A DNA stretch of 64,000 nt from contig CM076996.1 in the NCBI GenBank assembly GCA_039090855.1, forward strand, positions 45,226,469 through 45,290,468. The letters run 5' to 3'. The DNA comes from Macrothele yani. Taxonomy: Eukaryota; Arthropoda; Arachnida; Araneae; Macrothelidae. This document shows, piece by piece, positions 23,053 to 33,844 of the stretch (within the stretch, counting starts at the first letter, position 1; every line of letters starts with the position of its first letter). The notes beneath the pieces are model-generated. The model had not been told where the DNA came from, made no database searches, and saw only the letters and a program-made list of their open reading frames with translations. A program made the translations under genes and the position numbers.

Positions 23053-23402
23053 TACGTGCCGAAAGGCAGAACAGAAGTGGTGATTTAGAAGCAGTTCCAT
23101 ACCCGAAGCTCTTGAGCATAAAATGACGTTTCTGATCAGGTCAAACGACAGTGCTGAGGCCCAGCGTAGTAAACATAGTGTTATGACACTCATTTTCGTG
23201 GAACTCTCTTGTTTAAGTGCAGCGAGGTGTATTGTTGGACAGTGATTCATGGGAATCAGAAAATAATTTATTGTAATGTCTCACTTGTGGCCCGGCTGAA
23301 CAATGCGGAGATTTATCGTCACAACTCATCTCATTCTACATCTCATAAATAGCGCTTAAGCGGAGTAACTTCCTCTGAAGCCGGATTCTTTGCGTGTTTA
23401 CG

Positions 23403-23622
23403 TTTTTTTTTTTAATTGGAGGTTTAACGACCACCGTGAGCAACTCAATGGGCTATAAGCAGTCGCCCGTCCCTAATTTAGGGTCACTGGTTCCAGGGAA
23501 GGGAGAGAGCCAGTGCCGTAAGACAAACACAACATCCATGCCTCACCGGGATTCGAACCCGGACCCCTTACGGACGAATGATCAGAAGCCATCGCTTAGA
23601 CCACTGCGCCACCGGGGTGGCA
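23403..23622 (-). mobile_element. SINE-A, full length
   Basis: Minus-oriented copy with T-run tail sequence, intact box B and head complement CCACCGGGGTGGC. The short flanking duplication TTTACG occurs at 23397-23402 and 23623-23628. Confidence 0.9.
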
Positions 23623-23880
23623 TTTACGTTTTCGCGGGATGGTTGTTTCTACGCTGAATGCGAAAACAAACAACTCTTTAACGTCGTAATGCATGAGCTC
23701 AAGATTTGAAATAATTTCAGCCAGGAGCAAAATCGCTTAACAATATCACGAATGAGCAAATCATAATATTCTTTAATATACTGGCATACACATAAGCACT
23801 GACTCTTGCCAAAAATAATCCTTGTACAGTAGCAACGCTAAGTTATCAGCTTTAGTTGCTTGAAGCATGATGTGAGCAGT

Positions 23881-24083
23881 CCCGGTAGCACAATTGTCCA
23901 AGCATTGACTTCTGACCGTTCGTCCGAGTGAGCCCAGATTCGAGCCCGGGAAGAAGCATGGGTGGTGCGTTTGTCTTACATCACCAGCTCTCTCCCCTCA
24001 TTGGGACTAGTAGATGCAAATTAGGGACGGGTGACTGCTAATAGCCCTTTGAGTTGCTCATGGTGGTCGTTAAACCCCAAAAC
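23881..24083 (+). mobile_element. SINE-A, old diverged copy
   Basis: Plus-oriented, from CCCGGTAGCACAATTGTC through GATTCGAGCCCGGG (box B) to TCGTTAAACCCCAAAAC. It ends directly at the TA before the next Tc1 end (24086). Confidence 0.85.
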
Positions 24084-24085
24084 TA

Positions 24086-25430
24086 CACTGGTGTCCAAAA
24101 GTTAAGCATAGCTTAAAAAAAAATATTTTACAGTAAACGAAAGGGAGAAGAAAGGTAATAAAATAAACTACAGAGGACGTGGGAATATGCAAATGTGGAA
24201 ATCATGACGCAATACATGTGTCGAACGATAATTGGCATAAAAAGCGAAGCAGCACATTTGTGGAGTTGAGAAAGAGTTGCAAAAATGCGAAAAGAGACAT
24301 TTCTTGTCGTCATCGCAACCTGCTAGTAACATATTTTTTTTATTAAAACAGTATGTCAGAAAAGACGGCAAGTGGATATGCTTACAAGTAGTCAGATTAT
24401 TGGAATCCTGCCAGACGCAGAGTAATGTTACCTGAGCCACAGGCGTGAATCAATTCATTGTAGCTAGACTTTGGAGAAGGTACCAAGACACCGGAGATGT
24501 TAATCGTCAACCTGTGCCAGGCCGTCCACGGATTACAACGGCTCAGGATGATAGGTATGTGTCAATAACAGCGGGGTGTAACAGGTCGATGTCAGCGGAA
24601 GCGCTAGCTGTCTGCATCTGGTGAATCAGTTCTTTCAAGGCAAACAGTATACAGACGGCTCAAGGGACAAGGACAATACGCAAGAAGACCAACAGTTTGC
24701 ATCCCACTCACTGCGTCAGCAAGAAATGCTAGGGTACTGTGGTGCAAACAGCATCGAGACTGTGACGAAAATCACTGAGCCAATGTCCCTTTCTCCGATG
24801 AATCCAGGTTCAGTTTCGAAAGTGACAGCCGTCCTGTTCTCATCTGAGGAGAACCCGGAATCCGTTACTCCCCACAAACATCCGAGAAGTGCATCATTAC
24901 TGAGGTGGTGGTGTACTTGCATGGAGTGGCATTATGTCCAAGGGGCGCACACAGCTCCAAGTCTATTTCGATGGAACTTTTAACAGGTGGGAAATACAGA
25001 AATGAAATCCTTGATCCCTACGTGAGGCTTTTTTGGGGTGCTGTTGGCCCAGATTTCCTGTTCATGGATGATAACGCGTGACCTTATAGGGCCGACCTTA
25101 TTAGTCCACGATTATATGGAAAATCAAGATATCCACCTTATGCCGTGGCCAACGCATTGCACCCCTGTAAATTCCTTCCAGAACTCTCGAGGAACTCCGA
25201 TCTGGTCTTGTTTAGGAGTGGGATTTGCTGCCACAGGGCCTTCTTGTTTCCCTTGTCAACAGCATGAGACATCGGTGTCACACTTGCATCGCTGTAAGAG
25301 GTCATCACACGTCTTACAAGACCGTTGTACAAAATCAGAAACGCTTCTGGAAAATTCCTGCTGTTTTCACCATTTTGGACAAAATTGATACGTTTTCCTG
25401 GTTAGTCCTTTTCAGCACGTCTTTTGTAAA
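24086..25430 (+). mobile_element. degraded Tc1-like transposon
   Basis: A left terminus CACTGGTGTCCAAAAGTTAAG follows TA at 24084-24085. Plus-strand translation shows an HTH remnant (LWRRYQDTGDVNRQPVPGRP, then TTAQDDRYVSI), DESRFSFES-like and FLFMDDNA blocks. Stops and frameshifts are frequent, and the right terminus was not found before the repeat unit at 25440. Confidence 0.65.
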
Positions 25431-25439
25431 AAAAGATCA

Positions 25440-25655
25440 TGCTTATGTTATCGGTTGTCCGTCCGTCCTCCTGTGAACACCATATATCTGCAACTATTAG
25501 CCAGATTGGAAAAATTCTTTTTGCGTTGGGAAGCTTGAAATATACGAATGATGATCCCTTATTTCGTTTTTTTTTTCTAAGATGTAGAATTTCGCCGCTA
25601 AAGGGCGTAAATGCAGATTATATCGAATTCAAAATACATTTTATTCCATATATTA
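25440..25655 (+). repeat. isolated unit of the 32.4-36.3 kb degenerate repeat
   Basis: TATCTGCAACTATTAGCCAG, AAATTCTTTTTGCGTTGGGA and CCGCTAAAGGGCGTAAATG match units of the array beginning at 32400. Confidence 0.7.
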
Positions 25656-26530
25656 GGGGTATGCAAAAGTTTCCGCCGCCCCCGCTAGCGAGCGCTGTAG
25701 TGGTCTAACCGGCCGGCGACCCGTGCTATCAGTTCATACATAAAGCCAAGCATGGCGGTCAATAAAGTTCATTTGCGGCACTGTTTGTTATTCATGTTTA
25801 ATTTAGGGAAAAGTGCGAGTGAAGCATAAGGTTCAATATGTCAGGAGTATGGCGAAACGGTTATGGGTGAGCGGACGTGTCGAGAATGGTTTTCCAGGTT
25901 TAAGAAAGGTGATCTATGCTTGGAAGACAAGCCACGTGCATGTAGATCGCAGGAACTCGCAGACGAGGAGCTGGAATCGCTGTTGCAAGAGGATGCCACA
26001 CAATCGACCACGCAACTGGCGAAACGTTTGAAAGTGGCTCAATCGACGGTGGTACGGCGTCTACAGAGATTGGGGAAGATCCAGAAGATTGGTAAGTGGA
26101 TTACGCATACTTTAACGGAGCGTAATATAGGTCAACGATTGGGCATCTGCATGTCGTTGCTGAAGAGATTTCAAGGGATGAATTTCTTGTGGAAGGTTGT
26201 CACTGGGAATGAAAAAGGGCTATATTGCGACAACCCCGTACGCAAGCGGTTCTGGCTTGACTCAGGCCAGCCATCAACATCCACTGCAAAACAGGATATC
26301 CACGGCAAAAAGGTGCTGTTGCGTGTGCGGTGGGATATGCATGAAGTGCTGTACCTCGAACTGTTGAAACCGGGCTAAACAATCACTGCACAACGATATA
26401 GCGATCAGAAACTGAACGCCGCAATCAAGCAAAAACGCCCATGGGCAGGTAAAGGACGCCACCCAGTCATCCTGTTACACGATAATGCCAGACACCACAT
26501 TTCGGCGCCACACAAAAAAAAAAAAACATA
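25656..26530 (+). mobile_element. mariner-like transposon, 3' truncated
   Basis: A GGGGTATGCAAAAGTTTCCG terminus begins after TA at 25654. The frame at 25863-26378 shows the mariner layout: EWFSRFKKGD, the second HTH (TQLAKRLKVAQSTVVRRL), TLTERN, then VVTGNEKGLYCDNP and QPSTSTAKQDIHGKK. The first catalytic D (normally GDEKW) is N, and W is G. After a TAA the chain continues to VILLHDNARHH near 26500, where an A run replaces the remainder. The right terminus is missing. Confidence 0.8.
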
Positions 26531-26654
26531 TCATCTGACTAGGCGGATTTCTCCCGATGCTAACGGTGTGTTTTTCATCAAACTTTCGTTCGTCGAACAT
26601 GTGCTTCACGTGATTCAAATTTACGCATCGGGAAAAAGAATTTGGCTCCAATTT

Positions 26655-27281
26655 TCAGCAGTCCACAATTGATGACGCTTCGCAAAACTGGAGTCTCTTC
26701 TTTTTCATGACAGATGTTAGTCTAGGTTTATGAGCAGGTTTATAAGACTTTAATCCAAACTCTTTGTTAAGACGTCGGGAAACAATGCTTATAGTAATAT
26801 CAGACCCTTTTGAATGTAGAAAGACTTTGATTTTCTTGCATGAACTTCTCGAAGAACGCATAACTATTCGCTTTATGGTATTGCCATCACGTGGAGTTGT
26901 TTTCTTTGGACGTCCACTTCTCTTTCGGTCGCTAAATTCACCTGTATCTCGATATTTCATGATCGTACTATGCCTTGCTCACATTCACATTTCTGCTTAA
27001 GTCACGTTCGGAGTATCCTTCGTGATATAAAGTCACCATTTGTATCCTCTGAGTAACACTTAGTTATGCTTTTTTGCCCATATATTGCCATATAGAAAAT
27101 ACGTACAAAACCTCTCAGCATGAACACCAGAAGCAAACTGACGATCCCACACTTCCCCAACTCTATCAAAGAGCTGCTGCTGTAGGATGATGCAACACCG
27201 ATAGGAAGTTGAGTAATACAGACAGTAGCTGACACTATGCGGCAGAAATCTAATACCAACAGGAACTTTTGCAAATGACTG
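26655..27281 (-). mobile_element. Tc1-like 5' fragment
   Basis: Minus orientation: a terminus CAGTCATTTGCAAAAGTTCC begins at 27281 next to TA, followed by a coding piece with KYRDTGEFSDRKRSGRPKKT, a second HTH (ITISIVSRRLNKEFG) and KKKRLQFCEASSIVDC. It stops just before the catalytic core. Confidence 0.75.
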
Positions 27282-27342
27282 TACAGCTATGTCTGTTTAT
27301 CCTCTCACTGTGTCTGTACAACCTGGTCAAATAAATAATTTT

Positions 27343-27539
27343 TAAACCAACAAACAAACAAAAATAACGAGCACCGTGTGAACAAATCTAAGGCTACATG
27401 CATTCCTCCTGTCCCTAATTTAGGGCTACTGGTTCCAGCGAATGGAGACATGGAGTGTAGTAAAACGAATACCTCAGCCGGGCCAACTCGGACGAACAGT
27501 TAAAATCCAGCGCTTGGGCCACTACGCTACCGAGGCGGC
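27343..27539 (-). mobile_element. SINE-A, diverged
   Basis: Minus orientation with a (CAAA)n-type tail, GTCCCTAATTTAGGGCTACT body and head complement CTACCGAGGCGGC. It is highly diverged in the middle. Confidence 0.75.
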
Positions 27540-28055
27540 AATGTGGATATCTCAGAGTCAGCAATACTACATGAAGTGTCTGTACAAACTTTATATATAC
27601 ACTGGGGTGCAGAAATCAAGGGAGTTCTGGGTTTTAGTGTGCTCTTGAAAAAATGGAGCAGACTTTTTCACCCACAAATAATACAAATATGAGGTAATCC
27701 AGTGAGTACTGAGGCCCTATGCAAACATTTTCTAATGTAACACAGAATATGAAAGTTAAGGAGAGCTTGAAAAGAAGCTGTCCAAGGGCTCGCCTCTCAG
27801 TCGTGATTTAACGACACCCCGACTGCTGTTGCTTACAATTTTTATTCCAAATGTCTTTACGACGGCATTTGAATGACAATTAGAGGTTCAAAGCCATTAG
27901 AAGGATGGGAGTGGTTAAAAGTCATGCAGAGCTGGCCAGATTTATGAATGTATCGGAATGAGTATCGGAATGAGCAATGTTAAGGCTATAGCGACAATTC
28001 CAAGACACAGGAACATGCAGTAGATGAACATCATGAGGGATCGTTGAGAGACAAC

Positions 28056-28117
28056 CAGTCATCCTCAGCTGTTGTAGACCATGGTCGCCCATGGTCTACA
28101 ACAGCTGAGGATGACTG
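28056..28117. repeat. perfect 29-bp-arm hairpin
   Basis: Arms 28056-28084 and 28089-28117 are exact reverse complements separated by 4 nt (TCGC). The arm starts CAGTCATCCTCAGCTG. No transposon terminus explains it. Confidence 0.95.
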
Positions 28118-28929
28118 ATATGTAGCCCCTAACTACAAAACGCAGTAAACGCACGACTGACAGCTTGTCGACGTTCCTTGGAGGTTGCCCTGGCAACAGG
28201 AAGATCAGTATCAAGGCAACTTCGCGAAAAGGACTGCATGTCTGGAAATCTAGGGTTCGTATACCCCATAACCCGTTACCACAAAATATTTCGATTGGCA
28301 GGGAGCAGACAACATAGCACTTGGACAGCTGAGCACTGGGGATATGTGCGCTTCACAGATGAGTCGAGATTTTCAAAGGATAAATTGTTTATCGAGGCCA
28401 GTATATCTAGAGAGAATTAAAAACCCGCAATCCTCCCCTCTAATATAATGGAAAGGGACACTGTTGGTGGTGTAGAGGTAATAAATAGTGTGAGAAGGTA
28501 TCAATATTGATGGACGTTCCTCTTCATATGTGTTCGATACAGGAATTTTGACTGGCCAAAGGTATCTAAAAAAGATCCTAGAAACATGTGTACGAATTTT
28601 TACGAGGCTTTTGGATGTATACCTAGGAAGTGATGAAAAAAAAATGGATTAGTCAGCCTGGTTCCCAGACCTTAACCCCATCGAGCACGCTCGGGATGCT
28701 ATAAAACGGCAAGCTACAAGTCGTCAATCCCTCCAAGAAGAATCTGAGCTAAAAACTGCTTTGATGGAGGAATGGGAATGTTTCCCTACTGAGCTCCTGA
28801 ACCCTCTTGTTGGAAACATGAGGGATTGTTGAGAGAATTATATAGTAGTTACAGGGGGCCATACGCTGTACTGACCAAAGCGGACTCGGAAACACCCAGT
28901 TCTAGAATTGGATATTTCATTGCTTTATT

Positions 28930-29152
28930 TTCTTTCTTTTTCTTTGATTGTGGTTTTAACGACCACCGTGAGCAACTCAATGGGCTATAAGCAGTCGCCC
29001 GTCCCTAATTTAGGGCCACTGGTTCCAGGGAAGGGCGAGAGCAGGTGCCGTAAGACAAACACAACATCCATGCCTCACCGGGATTCGAACCCGGACCCCT
29101 ATCGGGCGAATGATCAGAGACCATGGCTTAGACCACTGCGCTACCGGGGCGG
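28930..29152 (-). mobile_element. SINE-A with target duplication
   Basis: Minus-oriented, full-length SINE-A with intact box B. ATTGCTTTATT occurs on both sides (28919-28929, 29154-29164). Confidence 0.9.
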
Positions 29153-29973
29153 CATTGCTTTATTATCTGTAGTTCAGCATTAAAATGTTTGTAGTTCATC
29201 ATGAACTACAAGCATTGCATTTACACACCTTTCATTTCAATATAAAGAAAACAACGTTTATAAATGCAATTATTTATACCTTAACGTTTACTATAGTTTC
29301 GCATGGAACTCTGGTCCGGCTTCCTGCTGGTTGTTCACGTGTCACATGGCGGTTATCGCTTCTGACGAATACTTTCGAAGCGCTATATAGATATGGAAAT
29401 GAGTTGAAATCATTCACCAGGGAAGAACGGTTCCGTTAAATGTGGAAGGCTTCTAAAAACTCAAGATCAGCCATTGATCTAGGTCTTTCTAACAAATTTT
29501 CGTCATCAAATAAAAGCTGGTGGTTATTCTTCCAACAGCACTGAGCTATGGAAGAATGTTTTTTGAGCTCACACTTTTCAACATACGACTGTTCTTCTTT
29601 TAACCTGTATCAAAGCGATCCTCGTGCATCATATGCTTGCAACACGTATGAACAAAAGGCACCTTTTTCGTATTTTACAGAATTTTGACTAGTTATATCA
29701 AAATGTATGTCCATGAAGAGCTTTTTTATGTTTCATTGTGAAGTTTTATGAATTTATATCTTATTTCCTTAATTTATGCACACCAGTGTACTTCAGTGAT
29801 TTAGGTAGTTCTTAAGTTGTTGTTGTTGTTTTTTTTCGAGAGAGAACATGAGGACTTTTCCCATATTTTCAGATATTCACTCAGTTTCATGGGGTTCAAC
29901 CAGGGAAACTGGCTCCATACCTTTTTGTACAGACAGTCTTCCGTGGCCAGTTTGTATCGAGCACCACGATGGG

Positions 29974-30256
29974 ATGCCGCCCCGGTGGCGCAGTGGTCTA
30001 AGCGATGGCCTCTGATCATTCGTCCAAATATTCGAATCCCGGTGAGGCATGGATGTTGTGTTTGTCTTACGGCACTGGCTCTCTCCCATCCCTGGAACCA
30101 GTGACCCTAAATTAGGGACGGGCGACTGCTTATTGTCCATTGAGTTGCTCACGGTGGTCGTTAAACCTCCAATCAAAAAAAAAAAAAAAAAAAACCTCCA
30201 ATCAAAAAAAAAAAAAAAAAAAACCTCCAACCAAAAAAAAAAAAAAAAAAAAAAAA
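29974..30256 (+). mobile_element. SINE-A with triplicated 3' tail
   Basis: Plus-oriented copy starting GCCGCCCCGGTGGCGCAG with box B TTCGAATCCCGG (slightly shortened). After the first poly(A), the terminal CCTCCAATC plus a long A run appears twice more, the last as CCTCCAACC. Flanking duplication ACCACGATGGG at 29963-29973 and 30257-30267 encloses all three tails. Confidence 0.92.
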
Positions 30257-30770
30257 ACCACGATGGGCAGTGCGTACCTATGAACCTCAGCTTTCTCTGT
30301 AGCCCTATGATGTGAAGCGGAAAAAAGCTGCAGGAGCTTTCTGTCGTAATCTGGAACACTTTCGGCAAACTTTTACGATTTCTTTGTGTATAATCTTGGA
30401 TTGATAACTTTCTCTTCAGAAAACGTTGGACGCTTCCTCCTCCATACGGAGCTACCTCAAAAATGAGAATTCCGAAACAGCGATATGTTCCGCCACTATA
30501 GGACCGATAATATCTCCATACTGCATTACAGCACCATACATTATGGAGGCTTTCACTTCCACACACCCAGCTTTAACACAATCTTCAGAGCACAACTGTG
30601 ACGGAAGAACTTGTCCACTTCACGAGTCAACACAAAAATAGCTGGTTGATGAAACTCTCATGCGCAAAGATTAGGTTAAAGTCATTCCCATTCCTACGCT
30701 GTGCTGCATACGTACATTACACGCATCCATCACTTAAATAACAGTCTGCAATGTACTCTCAATAATAATA

Positions 30771-32309
30771 CACTGCTGGACAATTGCTAAGGACGGATCA
30801 TAAACGGCTATATAGCGCATAAAAAGTAAGTGCGGTTGGATGCCAAGTGAAATAAAATAATGTCAGAATGCCAGGACATTACAAGAAAGACAATTTATTG
30901 TGCTCTGAAATCCAGAAGGCTTTGGAACGTGTTCAAGGGACAAACAGGCCATTTTGTGCAGAATACGTAAACGTGAAAAAAATGCAATTACCGTCCACAG
31001 GCGTTACGGCGTAAGATGTCAATGCAGGATATGGTCACCATGGAGGGCGATGCAAGATTCCACACGTCGTGTCATGCTTTGCAAAACATTATCAAGCAGC
31101 TGTTGGGGTAATTTATCCCATTCCTCTGTCAGTGCGCGGATAAGGGTGTCCTTGTTTATTGGAGGGCATTGGCGACCAGCAAGACTCCTCCCCAAAGCAT
31201 CCTACACATTTTCAATGGGATTCAGATCTGGAGAACGTGCTGGTCATACGAGGCGTTGAATATCCTCGCTCTCATGACACTCCTGGACAGCGACTGTTCG
31301 ATAACATGTTGAGTTGTCGTCCATGAAAATGAATCTATCACCGACAGCACCACGGAACATGCGAACATGAGGTAGCAGAACATCATTAATGTATCGTTGG
31401 CCAGTCATAGTCCCAGTTGGAAGCACATAGAGGGACGTACGGCCATTGATCATGATGCCAGCCCATACCATGACACTACATGTCGGATATCGGTCCTTTT
31501 CCTGTATGTTTGCTTGACAATATGCAGTACCACTATCACGCCAGATCAGTTGTCCTCGACAATCAGACGATAGACTGTATCTACTCTCATCTGAGAACAG
31601 GACAGCAGACCAGTCGTTATCAGTCCAATTGCGATGTTGATGGCACCATTGCAAACGGGCGGTACGGTGACGTCTGAACAATGGGATGCACACAACAGGA
31701 CGGTGGGGTATAGTCCTCCTTCATGCAAACGTCTGGCGACAGTTTTTTGGGAGATCCGCTTGCCAGTAGCAGCCATAAACTGATTTGCTACCTCACTAGC
31801 TGTGCTGCTCCGGTGTCTTTTTGTTGATAGCACTATGTACCGATCTTCTGCAGGTGTCGTACGGCGAACACGACCTCCCCCGTGACGTTTACTACCCTCT
31901 CCATTTGTTTAAAATGATTTCCAAAGCCTTGAAACAACACTGTGGCTGACGTCGAACTCCCTGGGAACATCTGTTATTTTTCGCCCTTCTTCAATCTTGC
32001 CAATAATACGGCCACGCGTAAAATCATCTAGGTGATGTCGGGAAGACATACTGAAAATTGCAAGTTCGTCAATTGATTCTTTCCCTTTCAACTTTGCGTT
32101 TGAACAACAACGGTCAATACGCGTCAAATCCTTTATATCTCTTATCAGCGCTATGACGTCACGAACAAGTTCGGCAATCCAAAATTTGCATACGCACAAC
32201 ACGTCTTACTGTATCCCGCACTTATGCTAATTTCCACATTTTCCTGCCTTCCATTTTATGGTTGCTATCGTTGCTAATGTCATCCGTCCTTAGCAATTGT
32301 CCGGCAGTG
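30771..32309 (-). mobile_element. Tc1-like transposon (family 4)
   Basis: Termini CACTGCTGGACAATTGCTAA (30771) and the complement of CACTGCCGGACAATTGCTAA (32309) are flanked by TA. It encodes a broken transposase on minus. Confidence 0.92.
31019..32049 (-). pseudogene. Tc1 transposase, several lesions
   Basis: Starts at 32049 (MSSRHHLDDFTRGRIIGKIEEGRK) and ends near 31019. Segments in different frames give KRISQKTVARRLHEGG, VLFSDESRYSLSSDCRGQ, FIFMDDNSTCYRT and PARSPDLNPIENV followed by a TAG where Trp is expected. D, D and E are all still present, so the breaks are stops and indels rather than loss of the triad. Confidence 0.85.
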
Positions 32310-32399
32310 TATTAGAGAATGCCAAACATGAATGAATCTCGGTCTTCTTTCTTTTTAGCTCGTTTTTTGAAAAAAAAAAAAACCCGTGCGTGCTTACTG

Positions 32400-33837
32400 T
32401 ACCACTTTGTCCGTCCATCTGTGGGTACTATATGTCTGCAACTGTTAGTCTGATTTGAAATATTCTTTTTGCACTGGGAAGATGTGAGAACGATGATTCT
32501 TGATTACTGGTCCTTTCCGGTGCTCAACTTCGCTCCTACAGGCGTAAATGAAGAGGTTATCGAATTTAAAATGCATTTTATTCTATATCATGGCTTTAAA
32601 ATATCAGTTTGAAAAAATTATTTCCTTCGATATCATTTATAACGAAGACTGATTTGAGCAGAACTTCGTTTTCAAGTAATTTGCAGTTTTTCGCTAGAGA
32701 TAAACTGCGATATTTAAACCCATAAAGATAAACTGCGATTCCCTGATATATCTGCTTCTGCATAAAAAAAACTTATTTGAAAAATTCTTTTTGCGTCGGG
32801 CAGAGTTCCTGGTGGAAAATGCTGTGCATATAATTTCTAATTTCTGGTCATTAAGGGGTCTAAGGGTACATTTCTGTTTCCGATGCATTTCAGCATTATC
32901 TGCGCTTCTGAAAACAAGATTGAAAAAGGATAGATACCGCTCATCATGAAAAATCTTTTGCGCATATTTTCTGCTTAAAACAACGCACAAGTACCTTCGC
33001 CAAGGAGCGTAGATGTATATCATATTTTTCTCTAATTCTCAGCCTATAACAACCTGATTCGGAAACTTCTTTCTTTGTCAGACAGTGTTTCTAGCGCAAA
33101 ATGTTTTGCATAAAATTCGAAATTTTTCTTAAGACGCGAGTTTCTATTAGAGGTTTATAAGTTCACGGTTCCGTTTACAGCATATTTGCAAAAATATCTG
33201 CAAGTCTAAAAACCCGATTGAAAAAATTACATTTCGGTCAGATACTAACAACTACGAAAATATTTTACGCGCATTTCCTGCCCAAAATAAATACACAATT
33301 TCCAAGCTGGGAAGCGCAAATATTTAATTTATCTGTTTTTCGTGATATCTCTGCCGTTAATAATCCGATTTAAGACCTCCCTTTAACACTGTATATCATT
33401 AACCTTGTGGAACATTCCGCATGTACTCGTGGGGTTTTGTAGTTCACATTTTTGTCTGCATCTGTGTGTGCGCTCCTAAAAATCCTATTGAATTTTTTTC
33501 TCTACTGTATAGCATTCATTAAAGATTGGGAGCATTATCCTGTTCAAATAATGCACATGTTTCCCGCTAGGGGCGTAAACGTCACATTTTTTCTTGTTAT
33601 ATGCTCCTCCAGATGACGTAAATAGAAAATTCATTTTCCTTACCATTGCTTTTGCTGTTAAGAATACTTTTCGTATGTTTCCAAGTTTTCCATTATTCAA
33701 TATTCTTCCGCCGTCAGCATATACAGTATTTCTACTTGAAAGAGTTAATTCGATTTTATACATTCATTAGAAATATTCCTTTTTTGGTAGGATAATCTTC
33801 ATTATGAAGAGTGTTTTGTACACAAAGGCTTCTTTAA
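32400..33837 (+). repeat. degenerate tandem repeat, about 130-160-bp units
   Basis: Phrases resembling TTCCGCTAGGGGCGTAAA, CCGATTTGAAAAATTCTTTT and ATGTTTTGCGCATAA recur in the same order at roughly 32540, 32860, 32996, 33150, 33315, 33430 and 33565. Divergence is high. No protein is encoded. Confidence 0.6.
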
Positions 33838-33844
33838 GTAAAGC

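Larger units (their letters stand above)
27600..29788 (+). mobile_element. Tc1-like transposon, degraded, with SINE inserted
   Basis: Left CACTGGGGTGCAGAAATCAAG (27600) and the complement of CACTGGTGTGCATAAATTAAG (29788) are flanked by TA. Plus-strand remains include a KGLHVWKSRV-like segment, a TDESRF block at about 28350 and FPDLNPIEHARDAIKR at about 28660, so the catalytic E is kept. A perfect hairpin (28056-28117) and a SINE (28930-29152) sit inside. Confidence 0.7.
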
